Part shown: piece by piece, positions 44,086 through 53,022 of the stretch
How the letters are laid out: each line of letters starts with the position of its first letter
Numbering within the stretch: the first letter of the stretch is position 1
Source of the DNA: Lachnospiraceae bacterium Marseille-Q4251
GTDB taxonomy: Bacteria; Bacillota; Clostridia; Lachnospirales; Lachnospiraceae
Direction of reading: 5' to 3'
Assembly: GCA_018223435.1 (NCBI GenBank)
Contig: JAGTTO010000001.1
Span: 1,736,001-1,800,000, forward strand
DNA length: 64,000 nucleotides
Program-made: the position numbers and the translations under genes
The notes under the pieces: model-generated
The model's input: only the letters and a program-made list of their open reading frames with translations
Told to the model about the DNA's origin: nothing
The model's database searches: none

Positions 44086-45084
44086 TCAAGAGGTTTTTAC
44101 ACTCTGGTGTTCCTTCCGATACTGCTTCGGGGTACAGCCGTACTGCTCCCGAAACTTCTTATAGAAATAGGTCGTATTCTCGTACCCAGCCCAGAGAATG
44201 ATCTGATCCACAGGCTGAGCCGTATTTTTCAACATTGTCGTCACATAAATGAAGCGGTAGTGCTGAATCATCTCCTTAAAAGAATACCCTGTGTTTTTCT
44301 TCAGCATGCCGGAAAGATAATTGGGATTCATATTGAACATCTCCGCCACAGACTCCAGCGTGCAGTTCCTGTAGTTGGCCTCGATATATTTCATGACCGC
44401 CATACATTTTCCTTTTCCCAGATTCAGCTGGGAAGTCACCAGATCCGAGTGATAGACCTTCACCAGCTCCAGAAAAATCAGATTCACCAGATTGTCGATT
44501 ACATCCACCGAACTCTCCGCCGGAGAGCCCAGAAATTCAATGATCAGTTCCTGCATGAAAAGTTGAATCCGGGTGCTTCTCTCCGAATGAAACAGGATAA
44601 AGTTATCATGGATTTTCTTCTCGGAAATCGCATTCAGCAGAAACTGTAAAAGAATATTTTCTTTGGAAAAATGGCTGAAAAACCGTTCATTGAAATATTC
44701 TTTTTCAAACAGAAAATTGATCATGATATCATCTTCCCCGGTATTTCCAATGGAATGCATGCAGTCCGTATCCAGAAAAATCACCTGCCCTTTTTCCAGT
44801 TTCACCTGCTTCTCCCCATTGATCAGCTGTATGCAGGAACCCGAATACATATAACCCAATTCAATCCATTTATGCACATGGGGTTTCACGGGAATAAATC
44901 TCGTGTGAGGCATAAACGAGATATAAGGGTGATAGATATTTTCGCCCTTCGTCATCAGGAAATAATTTTTTCCACTGTCCTCAATGAACTGAAAGCCGCT
45001 GTAATCCGTCTCTTTTCCGTCTCTTGCCTCTATCTCTTCATCCGTCAGCTTCCGAAGCTGACTGTCCAGTAATTTTGCGTTCAT
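44086..45084 (-). CDS. AraC-family regulator (cupin sensor)
   Basis: A 332-residue regulator. The N-terminal cupin-like sensor has PVKPHVHKWIELGYMYSGSC (about 68-90), and a C-terminal double helix-turn-helix (about 225-325) has LESVAEMFNMNPNYLSGMLKKNTGYSF and AGYENTTYFYKKFREQYGCTPKQYR. It is divergent from the large glycosidase gene at 45234 with 149 bases between, so it most likely controls that gene in response to a sugar. The inducer is unknown. Confidence 0.9.
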   Translation of the reverse strand: MNAKLLDSQLRKLTDEEIEARDGKETDYSGFQFIEDSGKNYFLMTKGENIYHPYISFMPHTRFIPVKPHVHKWIELGYMYSGSCIQLINGEKQVKLEKGQVIFLDTDCMHSIGNTGEDDIMINFLFEKEYFNERFFSHFSKENILLQFLLNAISEKKIHDNFILFHSERSTRIQLFMQELIIEFLGSPAESSVDVIDNLVNLIFLELVKVYHSDLVTSQLNLGKGKCMAVMKYIEANYRNCTLESVAEMFNMNPNYLSGMLKKNTGYSFKEMIQHYRFIYVTTMLKNTAQPVDQIILWAGYENTTYFYKKFREQYGCTPKQYRKEHQSVKTS

Positions 45085-45187
45085 ACTCTTTTTCTCTTTT
45101 CGTTTCTTTTCATTTAACTATAGCTCTTTTTTTAGAAAAACACCACACTTTTCTCGCTTCCTGTGTATATTTTTTTGTAAGTTTTTA

Positions 45188-45196
45188 TGATATAAT
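45188..45196 (+). promoter_or_regulatory. Extended -10 promoter of the large glycosidase gene
   Basis: TGATATAAT with a perfect -10 at 45191-45196 and no good -35, which fits activator dependence. It lies in the divergent region next to the AraC-type gene. Confidence 0.6.
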
Positions 45197-45233
45197 CAAA
45201 AAAATGCTACTATTTTACGAAAGGAGTATCGTG

Positions 45234-48200
45234 ATGTTATACAAGAAAAACCAGACTTCTTCCCTTGATCCCAAACTCTTTCAGAACCCGACCAGCGAAT
45301 ACCGCGGAACGCCTTTCTGGGCATGGAACTGCAAGGTGTCAAAAGAGGACGTGGACCGTACCTTAAACGCTTTAAAAAAGATGGGCATGGGCGGCGCCCA
45401 TATTCACAGCCGTACCGGCATGGACCTTCCCTATCTCGGCAAAGAATTTATGGAGATGGTTCATTATTCCCATGAAAAAAGCAATGAGCTTGGCATGATT
45501 ACCTGGCTTTATGACGAGGACCGCTGGCCCTCCGGCTACGCAGGCGGTCTTGTGACAAAAGACCCTGCATTCCGTCAGCGCTTTCTGGTCTTTTCCCCGG
45601 AAGAACTTCCTCTCCATGAAGAGGTAAAAGCCGAGGAGGGCGGCTCCTCCGCAAGAGCCATCAGCAGCGGAAAACGGGAGTTCCTTGCCAGATACGCCAT
45701 CCGCCTGGAAAACGGCTATCTGACCAAGTACCACCGCCTCTCCGCGGAAGCTCCGGTGCCCGAAGGCTTTGAGACCTGGTATCTCTATCGGGAAATCTCC
45801 GGCGATAACGCCTGGTTCAACGATGAGGCTTATGTCGATACCCTCAATCCCAGGGCAATGGACAAATTCATCGAGATCACCCATGAGGCGTACTACCGGG
45901 AGCTCGGCGATTCCTTCGGCGACACGATTCCTTCGATCTTTACGGATGAACCGCAGTTCTGCCACAAGTCCACCCTGGGCTTTGCCGAGGAAAAAAAGAA
46001 GGTTGTCCTGCCCTACACGGACGATTTCAACGAGACCTACAAGGCCGCTTACGGTTCCGATTTCTTTGATACCTTCCCGGAATGTATCTGGGAGCTTCCC
46101 GACGGCCGGGTATCTGCAAACCGCTATCACTATCATGACCATATCTGTGAGCGCTTCGCCAACGCCTTTGCCGACAACATCGGCGGCTGGTGCCATGAGC
46201 ACGGAATCGCCCTTACCGGTCATATGATGGAGGAGCCCACCCTGGCTTCCCAGACTGCCGCTCTCGGCGAGGCTATGCGTTCCTACCGCTCCTTCGATCT
46301 TCCCGGCATCGATATGCTCTGCGATTTCAGAGAGCTGACCACTGCCAAGCAGGCTGAAAGCGCTGTCCATCAGTTTGGCTACGAGGGTATGCTCAGCGAG
46401 CTCTACGGCGTTACCAACTGGGATTTTGATTTCCGCGGCCATAAGCTGGCAGGTGACTGGCAGGCTGCCCTCGGTGTCACGATCCGCGTCCACCATCTGG
46501 CTTGGACCTCCATGGCAGGCGAGGCGAAGCGCGATTACCCGGCTTCCATCAGCTACCAGTCCCCCTGGTACAAGGAATATCACCTGATCGAGGACTATTT
46601 CGGCCGCCTGAATACCGCCCTCACCCGCGGTTCTGCCGAGGTGAAGGTCGGCGTGGTTCATCCCGTGGAATCCTACTGGCTCTATTGGGGCGCCCGGGAG
46701 CAAACCGCCGGCATCCGCCAGGAGATGGATTACAATTTCCAGAAGCTTACCGAATGGCTGCTCTACGGCCTGATCGATTTTGACTTCATCTCCGAATCCC
46801 TCTGGAAGGATCAGACTCCCGAGGAAATGCTGACCTCCGAAGGTGATTTCCTCATTGGAAAAATGAAATACGACGTGATCGTTGTTCCCAACTGTGTCAC
46901 CTTACGGAAAACCACACTGGATCGCCTGAAAGCTTTCCAGGCCAAAGGCGGTCATGTCATTTTCACCGGAACCATCCCCAGCCATGTGGATGCCCTGCCC
47001 TCCAAAGAAGCTTCCGCTTTCGCGGACACCTGTGAGAAGGTTGTGTTTGCAGAAAATACCCTGCTGACGGCTCTGGCGCCTTACCGCAGCATCGATGTCC
47101 ATAATGATTCCGGCCTTCGGGTCAGAAATATGCTCTCCCAGCTCCGGAACGACGGAGACAACAAGTGGCTCTTCCTCTCTCACTGCAACAAGATGCCCAA
47201 TCCGGATCTTCCGAGGAAAGAAGAACTCCTTATCAAAATAAAAGGCAATTACCATCCGACCCTCTACGATGCCATGACCGGAGAGATCCGTGAGGTTCCC
47301 TTTGAGCAGAACGGCGGAAATACACTGATTCGTGAGACCGTCTACGACCATGACTCTCTCCTTTACCTTCTGACTCCCGCCTGCGATGCCGGCGTTTCCG
47401 CAGAAACCGTTCAGGAAACCGCTGCCCCGGAGACACCCCTTACGCTTCCGGAGCTTATGGACGTCACCCTCGAAGAGCCCAACGTACTGATTCTCGATCT
47501 GGCGGAAGCACAGTTTGACGACGGTCCCTGGCAGAAAAAGGATGAAATCCTCCGGATCGACAACAAATTCCGTGCGCTGGTCGGTTATCCCCTCCGTACA
47601 GAAGCCTTCCCGCAGCCCTGGGTACATCCGGAAACAGAAGAGATCCGTCATCATCTCGCGCTCCGTTTCCATATCCAGTCGGAAATCGCTGTGAAAGCGC
47701 CCTCGCTGGCCCTGGAAAATGCCGACGAAACCACGCTGATCTTAAATGGAGAACCGGTTCCCTCCAAAATAACCGGCTATTATGTCGATCCCGCGATTAA
47801 AACTGTCGCTCTTCCCGACTTAAAACCCGGGGAGAATGTCCTGGAACTTGAGATGCCTTACTACAATAAATTTAATGTGGAAGCACTTTATCTTCTGGGC
47901 AATTTCGGTGTCCGCACAGCCGGTCAGACCGCAGTGATCACCGAGCCTGTAACCCGGCTGACCTTCGGAGATATCTGTTCCCAGGGCCTTCCGTTCTATG
48001 GCGGAAACCTCACCTATCAGGTTCCCATTACCGTAGACAAACCCTGCAGCCTTAAGATCGAAGCTACCCAGTTCCGCTGCCCGGTTATCAAGGTTGCTCT
48101 GGATGGCGAGGACAAAGGACGGATCGCTTTCTCGCCCTACAGCCTTACCATCGATGAGGTGAAGCCGGGAGAGCACCTTCTCTCCATCACCTCCTTCGGA

Positions 48201-48356
48201 AACCGCATCAACACCTTCGGCGGCCTCCACAACTGCGACCACACCGCTACCTGGGGCGGACCGAACTACTGGCGCACCACCGGCGCTGCCTGGGCTTATG
48301 AATATCAGCTGAAACCCAGCGGCATTCTCATAAGCCCCGTGGTAACAGAGAAATAA
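45234..48356 (+). CDS. Large putative glycosidase, GH106-like (probable alpha-L-rhamnosidase)
   Basis: A 1040-residue cytoplasmic protein. Its N-terminal half is a TIM-barrel of the GH106-like type (FWAWNCKVSKEDVDRTLNAL, DEDRWPSGYAGG, SIFTDEPQFCH), and its C-terminal half is made of beta-sandwich, carbohydrate-binding-like domains. The TDEP glutamate is a candidate catalytic residue. GH106 enzymes remove L-rhamnose, but this subgroup in Lachnospiraceae is mostly uncharacterised, so the activity is inferred. A paralogous protein is encoded in the opposite direction just downstream. The start is set by AAAGGAG; the open frame from 45024 is discarded. Confidence 0.75.
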   Translation: MLYKKNQTSSLDPKLFQNPTSEYRGTPFWAWNCKVSKEDVDRTLNALKKMGMGGAHIHSRTGMDLPYLGKEFMEMVHYSHEKSNELGMITWLYDEDRWPSGYAGGLVTKDPAFRQRFLVFSPEELPLHEEVKAEEGGSSARAISSGKREFLARYAIRLENGYLTKYHRLSAEAPVPEGFETWYLYREISGDNAWFNDEAYVDTLNPRAMDKFIEITHEAYYRELGDSFGDTIPSIFTDEPQFCHKSTLGFAEEKKKVVLPYTDDFNETYKAAYGSDFFDTFPECIWELPDGRVSANRYHYHDHICERFANAFADNIGGWCHEHGIALTGHMMEEPTLASQTAALGEAMRSYRSFDLPGIDMLCDFRELTTAKQAESAVHQFGYEGMLSELYGVTNWDFDFRGHKLAGDWQAALGVTIRVHHLAWTSMAGEAKRDYPASISYQSPWYKEYHLIEDYFGRLNTALTRGSAEVKVGVVHPVESYWLYWGAREQTAGIRQEMDYNFQKLTEWLLYGLIDFDFISESLWKDQTPEEMLTSEGDFLIGKMKYDVIVVPNCVTLRKTTLDRLKAFQAKGGHVIFTGTIPSHVDALPSKEASAFADTCEKVVFAENTLLTALAPYRSIDVHNDSGLRVRNMLSQLRNDGDNKWLFLSHCNKMPNPDLPRKEELLIKIKGNYHPTLYDAMTGEIREVPFEQNGGNTLIRETVYDHDSLLYLLTPACDAGVSAETVQETAAPETPLTLPELMDVTLEEPNVLILDLAEAQFDDGPWQKKDEILRIDNKFRALVGYPLRTEAFPQPWVHPETEEIRHHLALRFHIQSEIAVKAPSLALENADETTLILNGEPVPSKITGYYVDPAIKTVALPDLKPGENVLELEMPYYNKFNVEALYLLGNFGVRTAGQTAVITEPVTRLTFGDICSQGLPFYGGNLTYQVPITVDKPCSLKIEATQFRCPVIKVALDGEDKGRIAFSPYSLTIDEVKPGEHLLSITSFGNRINTFGGLHNCDHTATWGGPNYWRTTGAAWAYEYQLKPSGILISPVVTEK

Positions 48357-48373
48357 AAAAGATCTAAAAAAGA

Positions 48374-48408
48374 GGATGAGACCTTTTCTTTCGTCTCATC
48401 CTTTTTTT
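48374..48408 (+). terminator. Terminator of the large glycosidase gene
   Basis: GGATGAGAC and GTCTCATCC stem with a 10-base loop, followed by TTTTTTT; an A-run precedes it. Confidence 0.9.
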
Positions 48409-48419
48409 ATTTTACTATG

Positions 48420-48606
48420 AAAGTCCCGGACGGCAGCCATGAATAAGCCATGCTTGCATGAGCGAATTCATGGATATCGGACGGGCTAGACCGTATGAGT
48501 AAGTAGGGCGATAGCCCGGATTACGAATGCGGTCGGCAGCTGTGTGAGCGCCACAGGCGCGAAACAGCTGTTTTTTATATATGGTAATGTCGCCGGTAGG
48601 CGACAT
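48420..48606. repeat. Hairpin-rich intergenic element
   Basis: About six inverted repeats in a row: CCATGAAT/ATTCATGG around an inner CATGC/GCATG, ACGG/CCGT, GGGC/GCCC, CAGCTGT/ACAGCTG around GCGCC/GGCGC, and GTCGCC/GGCGAC. On the plus strand the CAGCTGT hairpin is followed by TTTTTTATAT. It shares the CATGCAAGCATG loop with the family A repeats. It lies between convergent glycosidase genes and may be an RNA element, a complex terminator or a mobile repeat. Confidence 0.65.
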
Positions 48607-48616
48607 GTCCGTTTTA

Positions 48617-51193
48617 CTATTTCCACAGAATCTCTATCGGTCCCAAAAGTCCCGTGGGCTCCTGTACCCAGTAGCGGTCGAAGGGATTCTCGTGATGGGC
48701 CTTTTCCAGGGTGTTGATGACCTCCACCACGATCTCGTTTTCTCCTGAAAGAAAACTTCCTTCCGGCAGATAAAAACGGTAGGGCGGGCAGATCGCCTCT
48801 CCGACTTTCTGACCATTCAGCCATACGATCGCCGTCTCATAGACTTCTCCCAGCGAGAGCACTGCCTCTCGGGCCTCTGCGCCGTCAAAATGCAGGCGAT
48901 AACGGATCGTTCCGGAAAAGTCCGGCATTTTATCCGGAGCTGAGAGATCGCAGAGCGTATGCTCCTCCACTGCTTCAAAGGCCGGATAAGTATCATAGCT
49001 GCTGCTTTCCATGGACCAGCCGCTCTCCGGAAGCCCGAGAATATTCCACCCGGTTGTCTCTTTCATCTTCCTGTTTTCCACACAAGCCTCTGTGTTTTCC
49101 CCAAACACAACGAAAATCGACTCATAGGGGCGGAGAAGCAGCTTCACTTCTCTTCCTTCTTCCTCACCGCTTAAGAAAACTCTCTGCTCTGCTTTCAGAA
49201 GCTCGCCTGACATCGGATCATAGAAGCAGGCTTCCCGGTTATCATGGAAGCGGATCTGAACGGAGATTGTGTCCGTCAGGCCTTCGTTGACAAAGAAGTA
49301 CCGGTCAATGCTTCCCTTCCGATAATGATAATAAGCCAGATGTTCTTTCTTTTCCAGCGGGATGATATCCTTGATATTCAGGCTCTCGAGCAACGGAATC
49401 AGCGTTTCCTCATCGCATCTCAGCATGCCGTCCCGGGGAATAAATTTACTGCCGAAATAGCTTCTTTTCGGATAATCTTTCAGGAAAATCACAGGCAGGC
49501 CTTCCTCTGCCAGCTCCCGCAGCTGCTCGGTCAGCCCGTGGGGAAGATATTCTGCGTAGGGCACAACCAGTACCCGGAAGGACTCGCTGTTGATCTGAAG
49601 CATTCCGTCTTTCATACTGCTTTTTTCCCGGTCTGTCAGAATATCACTCCAGACCACCTCACAGTCGATCTGATTCTGCATGAGGAGCTTGACGACTTCC
49701 TCGAAGGGCTGATATTTTCCTCCCCACTCGGCCTCCGCATGGTAGAGAACCGCCGCCGGAGCGATATGCTTTCCTCCGGAGATCCGGTCGCAGACGCGGT
49801 TTGTATAGGCCGACCACTGATGAAACGCCCGGAACTGGGGATTCAGGCCTCTCGCATAGAAGTGCGGCGGGCAGTCCGGATCCGGGAATTTGGCCGGTGA
49901 AAACGCATGGGGGACGATATGGTTGATTCCGCGGACGCACATGGCATCTGTGATCCACTTCATCGCTTTGAGTCCCTCTGACCAGCCATAGGCGCCGAAG
50001 GCTTCACAGATGGAATTTCCCTGCTTCTTCTCATCCAGGTTCGCACTGGAGCTCGCCATCTTGGAAAGTCCCCAGTGGTTAAAGGTCGTATCGTAATTAT
50101 TAAAGGCGGTCCAGAAATTTCCTTCCGTTCTTCCCGGATAAATGTTATTGACCACGTCGATTCCTGCTGTGTCCATTCCATCCATGGAACGGAAATAGTG
50201 GCCGGAGCCATAGCCAAGCCTTGCGTGGGTGCCGTTCTCTTCCACCACATGGCCGATCAGCCGGACCTGATGGGCTCTGCACCAGTCTCCGAGCTGTCCG
50301 ACAAAATACTTCTGAAATCTTCTGGAAACCGTATCCATGTATGCATAGCGTACATCCGGTGTTTTCTCGCCGCAGTCAAACCAGAGCGCCGGAAGATAAC
50401 GCTTCATGTCTCCTATGCCATAGTCGGAAAGCTCTGCAAGCAGCGTCTTTGACCAGGGGAGCACCATGTCGCTTCCGATGTTCTTATCATATCCCTGGCA
50501 GTTTCCAAATCTTGGCTCATCGGTGAAAAAGCCCTTTATCGTCTTTCCGAACTCATCCTTGAAATGACGGTAATGTTCCTCATAGATCAGATCCAGGTAG
50601 GCCCTGGTGCCCTCGGGATCGCAGGGATTCAGATAATCTTTCGTCCATTCCTCGCCTCCGTTTTTCGTAATCTTGATAACGAAAATCCGCCACTCTCCCT
50701 CCGGGATATCCCAGTACAGGATTCCGTTTTTCACATAGTCTGAAAGGTCGATAAGCGTATCTCCATCGAAGCGGTCTTTATGGTCGATACGTTTTCCTGC
50801 CAGCACACAGAGAAGTTCTTCCTCTGGACGCAGCCACGCATCGATGAGGACGGAGCGGCTTTTCGCCGGACCCAGGGCGTCGATGCTCTGAACGGCCATA
50901 TACCGCTTGGTAAGCTCCGGATATTTTTTCACCAGGAGACCGTTTGCTTTTCCGCTGGGATAATCGCCGTCGTCAAAAATCCACATCTCCATGTCCAGCT
51001 TTTTCGCCTCGTCCAGAAGAATCGTCAGATCCTTCCACCAGTTTTCCTCCAGATAATCCGGATGGGGTCTGGCCTCCACAATAAAGCCGCCGATTCCGTT
51101 TTCCTTCATCCGCTGAAGTTCTTCTCTCAGTACCGCTTCCTCCTCATGATGCTGCCAGAAAAGCGGACAAAGGTAGCTTTTTTCTGTATTCAT
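48617..51193 (-). CDS. Putative glycosidase, GH106-like paralogue
   Basis: An 858-residue protein related to the enzyme at 45234. It has ENGIGGFIVEARPHPDYLEE, MWIFDDGDYPSGKANGLL, GFFTDEPRFGN and a C-terminal beta-sandwich (SGTIRYRLHFDG and VWLNGQKVGEA, a GH2-like sugar-binding fold). No signal peptide. It follows the GH78 gene by 27 bases and is probably the last gene of the ABC-transporter operon. An L-rhamnosidase or related deoxy-sugar glycosidase is likely, but substrate and catalytic residues are inferred. Confidence 0.72.
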   Translation of the reverse strand: MNTEKSYLCPLFWQHHEEEAVLREELQRMKENGIGGFIVEARPHPDYLEENWWKDLTILLDEAKKLDMEMWIFDDGDYPSGKANGLLVKKYPELTKRYMAVQSIDALGPAKSRSVLIDAWLRPEEELLCVLAGKRIDHKDRFDGDTLIDLSDYVKNGILYWDIPEGEWRIFVIKITKNGGEEWTKDYLNPCDPEGTRAYLDLIYEEHYRHFKDEFGKTIKGFFTDEPRFGNCQGYDKNIGSDMVLPWSKTLLAELSDYGIGDMKRYLPALWFDCGEKTPDVRYAYMDTVSRRFQKYFVGQLGDWCRAHQVRLIGHVVEENGTHARLGYGSGHYFRSMDGMDTAGIDVVNNIYPGRTEGNFWTAFNNYDTTFNHWGLSKMASSSANLDEKKQGNSICEAFGAYGWSEGLKAMKWITDAMCVRGINHIVPHAFSPAKFPDPDCPPHFYARGLNPQFRAFHQWSAYTNRVCDRISGGKHIAPAAVLYHAEAEWGGKYQPFEEVVKLLMQNQIDCEVVWSDILTDREKSSMKDGMLQINSESFRVLVVPYAEYLPHGLTEQLRELAEEGLPVIFLKDYPKRSYFGSKFIPRDGMLRCDEETLIPLLESLNIKDIIPLEKKEHLAYYHYRKGSIDRYFFVNEGLTDTISVQIRFHDNREACFYDPMSGELLKAEQRVFLSGEEEGREVKLLLRPYESIFVVFGENTEACVENRKMKETTGWNILGLPESGWSMESSSYDTYPAFEAVEEHTLCDLSAPDKMPDFSGTIRYRLHFDGAEAREAVLSLGEVYETAIVWLNGQKVGEAICPPYRFYLPEGSFLSGENEIVVEVINTLEKAHHENPFDRYWVQEPTGLLGPIEILWK

Positions 51194-51220
51194 ATGTCAG
51201 GATACCTTCTCTTTCTGAAA

Positions 51221-52927
51221 TTATAGGACTTCAATTTCTTCCGGTGCGTCCACTGTCGTTTCGATGCTGCCGTCCGCCTGTTTTACATGAGAAACTGTGA
51301 TTTCTCCGTAGGGAGTGGGATAGGTTCCTTTTGCCCATTCAAGATCGCCCAAATGCGGCTCCACTTTGATCTTTTTGCAGCCCGGCTCCAGAATCTTAAC
51401 GCCCAAGACATTCTCTGACAGCCAGGGAGTTACGCCGCTGGCCCAGCCATGGCAGAGGCTGTGGCGGTAGCCCTTGTAGCAGAAGCGGCCGTAAGCGCCG
51501 TGGACGTCGATCTGGCCTTCCTTCGGCAGTTCATCAATACGCGCTGCGTCTTTCATCCAATCCACGTCAAAATCTTCCCAGAAGGTCGTTGCTCCAAGGC
51601 TCAGCATACCGCCCCAGTATTCCCGGATCGCCTCCAGGCAGCCCTCATAGTCTCCGGCCATCGCCCGGGCAGTCAGAATATAATATCCCATAAAGGTAGA
51701 CATGCCCTTGGCTCCGCCTGTTTTCAGCAGCTTTTCGTTGGCTTCCTTCGCATCCTTCGCTCCGACCATAACGAGAAGCGCTGCCGCCTGTTTGTAATCC
51801 TCCGGATCGGTCTCATAGGAACGGAGACGTTTCAGGTCTTCCTCACACTGAGCTGCCCGGTCTTTTTCCCCGAGAATCTCAAAAATTTCTTTCAGACTTT
51901 CTGCCGCCCAGATATGGATCGCCTGTACGCCGGCATCCACAATCTTCTTTTTCCCCTCGGAAGGCCAGTCCAGAAATCTTCCTTCCTTCACCGTGTCCTG
52001 CCCCTTCTTATCGATATGGGCAGAGAGCAGATCAGCGACTCCTTTTAAGTAATCCTTCTGTTTTTCCAGAAATTCTTTCTTTCCCGTATAGAAAAACCAG
52101 TCATGCACAATAATGACATACCACATGGAATAGCTGGCCATATTGTTCATCCAGCCCGGAAGCGGCGTTTCCTTCCGGATAAAATCCAGACTTTTCTCCA
52201 CCGCATCGTCCTCTCCGAATACCGCCTTGATCGTCGTAACCTCCGGATGCATGTCGCCTACCCAGACAAGGCGGTCCCTCTTGATTCCGTCCCAGATATA
52301 TTCCTGCATATTCAAATGAACCGTATAAGCGCCCACATCCCAGATCCGGTTCAGCAGTGGATCGCTGCAGGAAAAGCTTCCCCGGTAAGGAACATCCTTA
52401 TAGACCATGACCGCACAGATGCTCTTGATCACCAGTACAGCCTCCGGCTCCAGAAGATCAATCCGCACAAAACGGAAACCCGTTTCTCCAATGGGATTCA
52501 TGCTCATCATTCCGACTTCCACCACCAGATCTCTTCTGGCGTGGTCGTTCGTGGCATTGGTCTTACCCCCCAGCTCACTCATAGCCTCCGCTGCGGATTC
52601 CCCGAAACGGACCCGGACCTTTGCCCCTCTTTTGGTGCTGTCCAGCCAGGCCAGAAGAGAGATTCCGCCATGGATCTCAATTCCGTAATCCAGAAGGATG
52701 GAGGCCTTCTCTCCTTTTTCATTTTTCAGAATACAGGGCTCGTGAGCCGCCAGAGAAATCTGCATTTCCTCTTTTTCCAGAAGCCTCCGGCTGTTTTCTA
52801 CCTGTCCTGCAGTCCAGAGAATCCGCTTCGGAAAAAGAAAGCTTCTGGATCGGACATCTTTCTTGCTGTTTTTCAGGGTCTCTTCATCCAGAACCCGGAA
52901 AATATCGTTTCTTTCCCTTTTATCCAT
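51221..52927 (-). CDS. Alpha-L-rhamnosidase, GH78-type catalytic protein
   Basis: A 568-residue enzyme. A jelly-roll domain (about 60-175) is followed by an (alpha/alpha)6 barrel and a C-terminal beta-sandwich. The motif DGIKRDRLVWVGDMHPE corresponds to the GH78 catalytic loop. Aligned from its last Asp, the glutamate of the common RDERxGWTGD form is an aspartate here. It would release L-rhamnose from imported rhamnosides in the cytoplasm. The start follows AAAGGAG. A terminator separates it from the solute-binding protein gene, so its expression should be lower. Confidence 0.85.
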   Translation of the reverse strand: MDKRERNDIFRVLDEETLKNSKKDVRSRSFLFPKRILWTAGQVENSRRLLEKEEMQISLAAHEPCILKNEKGEKASILLDYGIEIHGGISLLAWLDSTKRGAKVRVRFGESAAEAMSELGGKTNATNDHARRDLVVEVGMMSMNPIGETGFRFVRIDLLEPEAVLVIKSICAVMVYKDVPYRGSFSCSDPLLNRIWDVGAYTVHLNMQEYIWDGIKRDRLVWVGDMHPEVTTIKAVFGEDDAVEKSLDFIRKETPLPGWMNNMASYSMWYVIIVHDWFFYTGKKEFLEKQKDYLKGVADLLSAHIDKKGQDTVKEGRFLDWPSEGKKKIVDAGVQAIHIWAAESLKEIFEILGEKDRAAQCEEDLKRLRSYETDPEDYKQAAALLVMVGAKDAKEANEKLLKTGGAKGMSTFMGYYILTARAMAGDYEGCLEAIREYWGGMLSLGATTFWEDFDVDWMKDAARIDELPKEGQIDVHGAYGRFCYKGYRHSLCHGWASGVTPWLSENVLGVKILEPGCKKIKVEPHLGDLEWAKGTYPTPYGEITVSHVKQADGSIETTVDAPEEIEVL

Positions 52928-52945
52928 TTATTTCTCCTTTATTTT

Positions 52946-52982
52946 TAAAAAAAGGAGGAAAGCTTCCACCACTTTCCTCCTC
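52946..52982 (-). terminator. Intra-operon terminator between solute-binding protein and GH78 genes
   Basis: On the minus strand GGAGGAAAG and CTTTCCTCC form a 9-bp stem, followed by seven T. Confidence 0.85.
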
Positions 52983-53022
52983 TATAGTTATCCGATTAGT
53001 TGTACTATTCGATTGTCTCTGT

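Noticed and set aside
45024..45233. Upstream extension of the large glycosidase
   Set aside because: It overlaps the AraC-type gene start and the promoter; the ATG at 45234 has AAAGGAG.
45372..46703. 443-codon minus-strand open frame over the large glycosidase
   Set aside because: Antisense shadow; no signal, domain or ribosome site.
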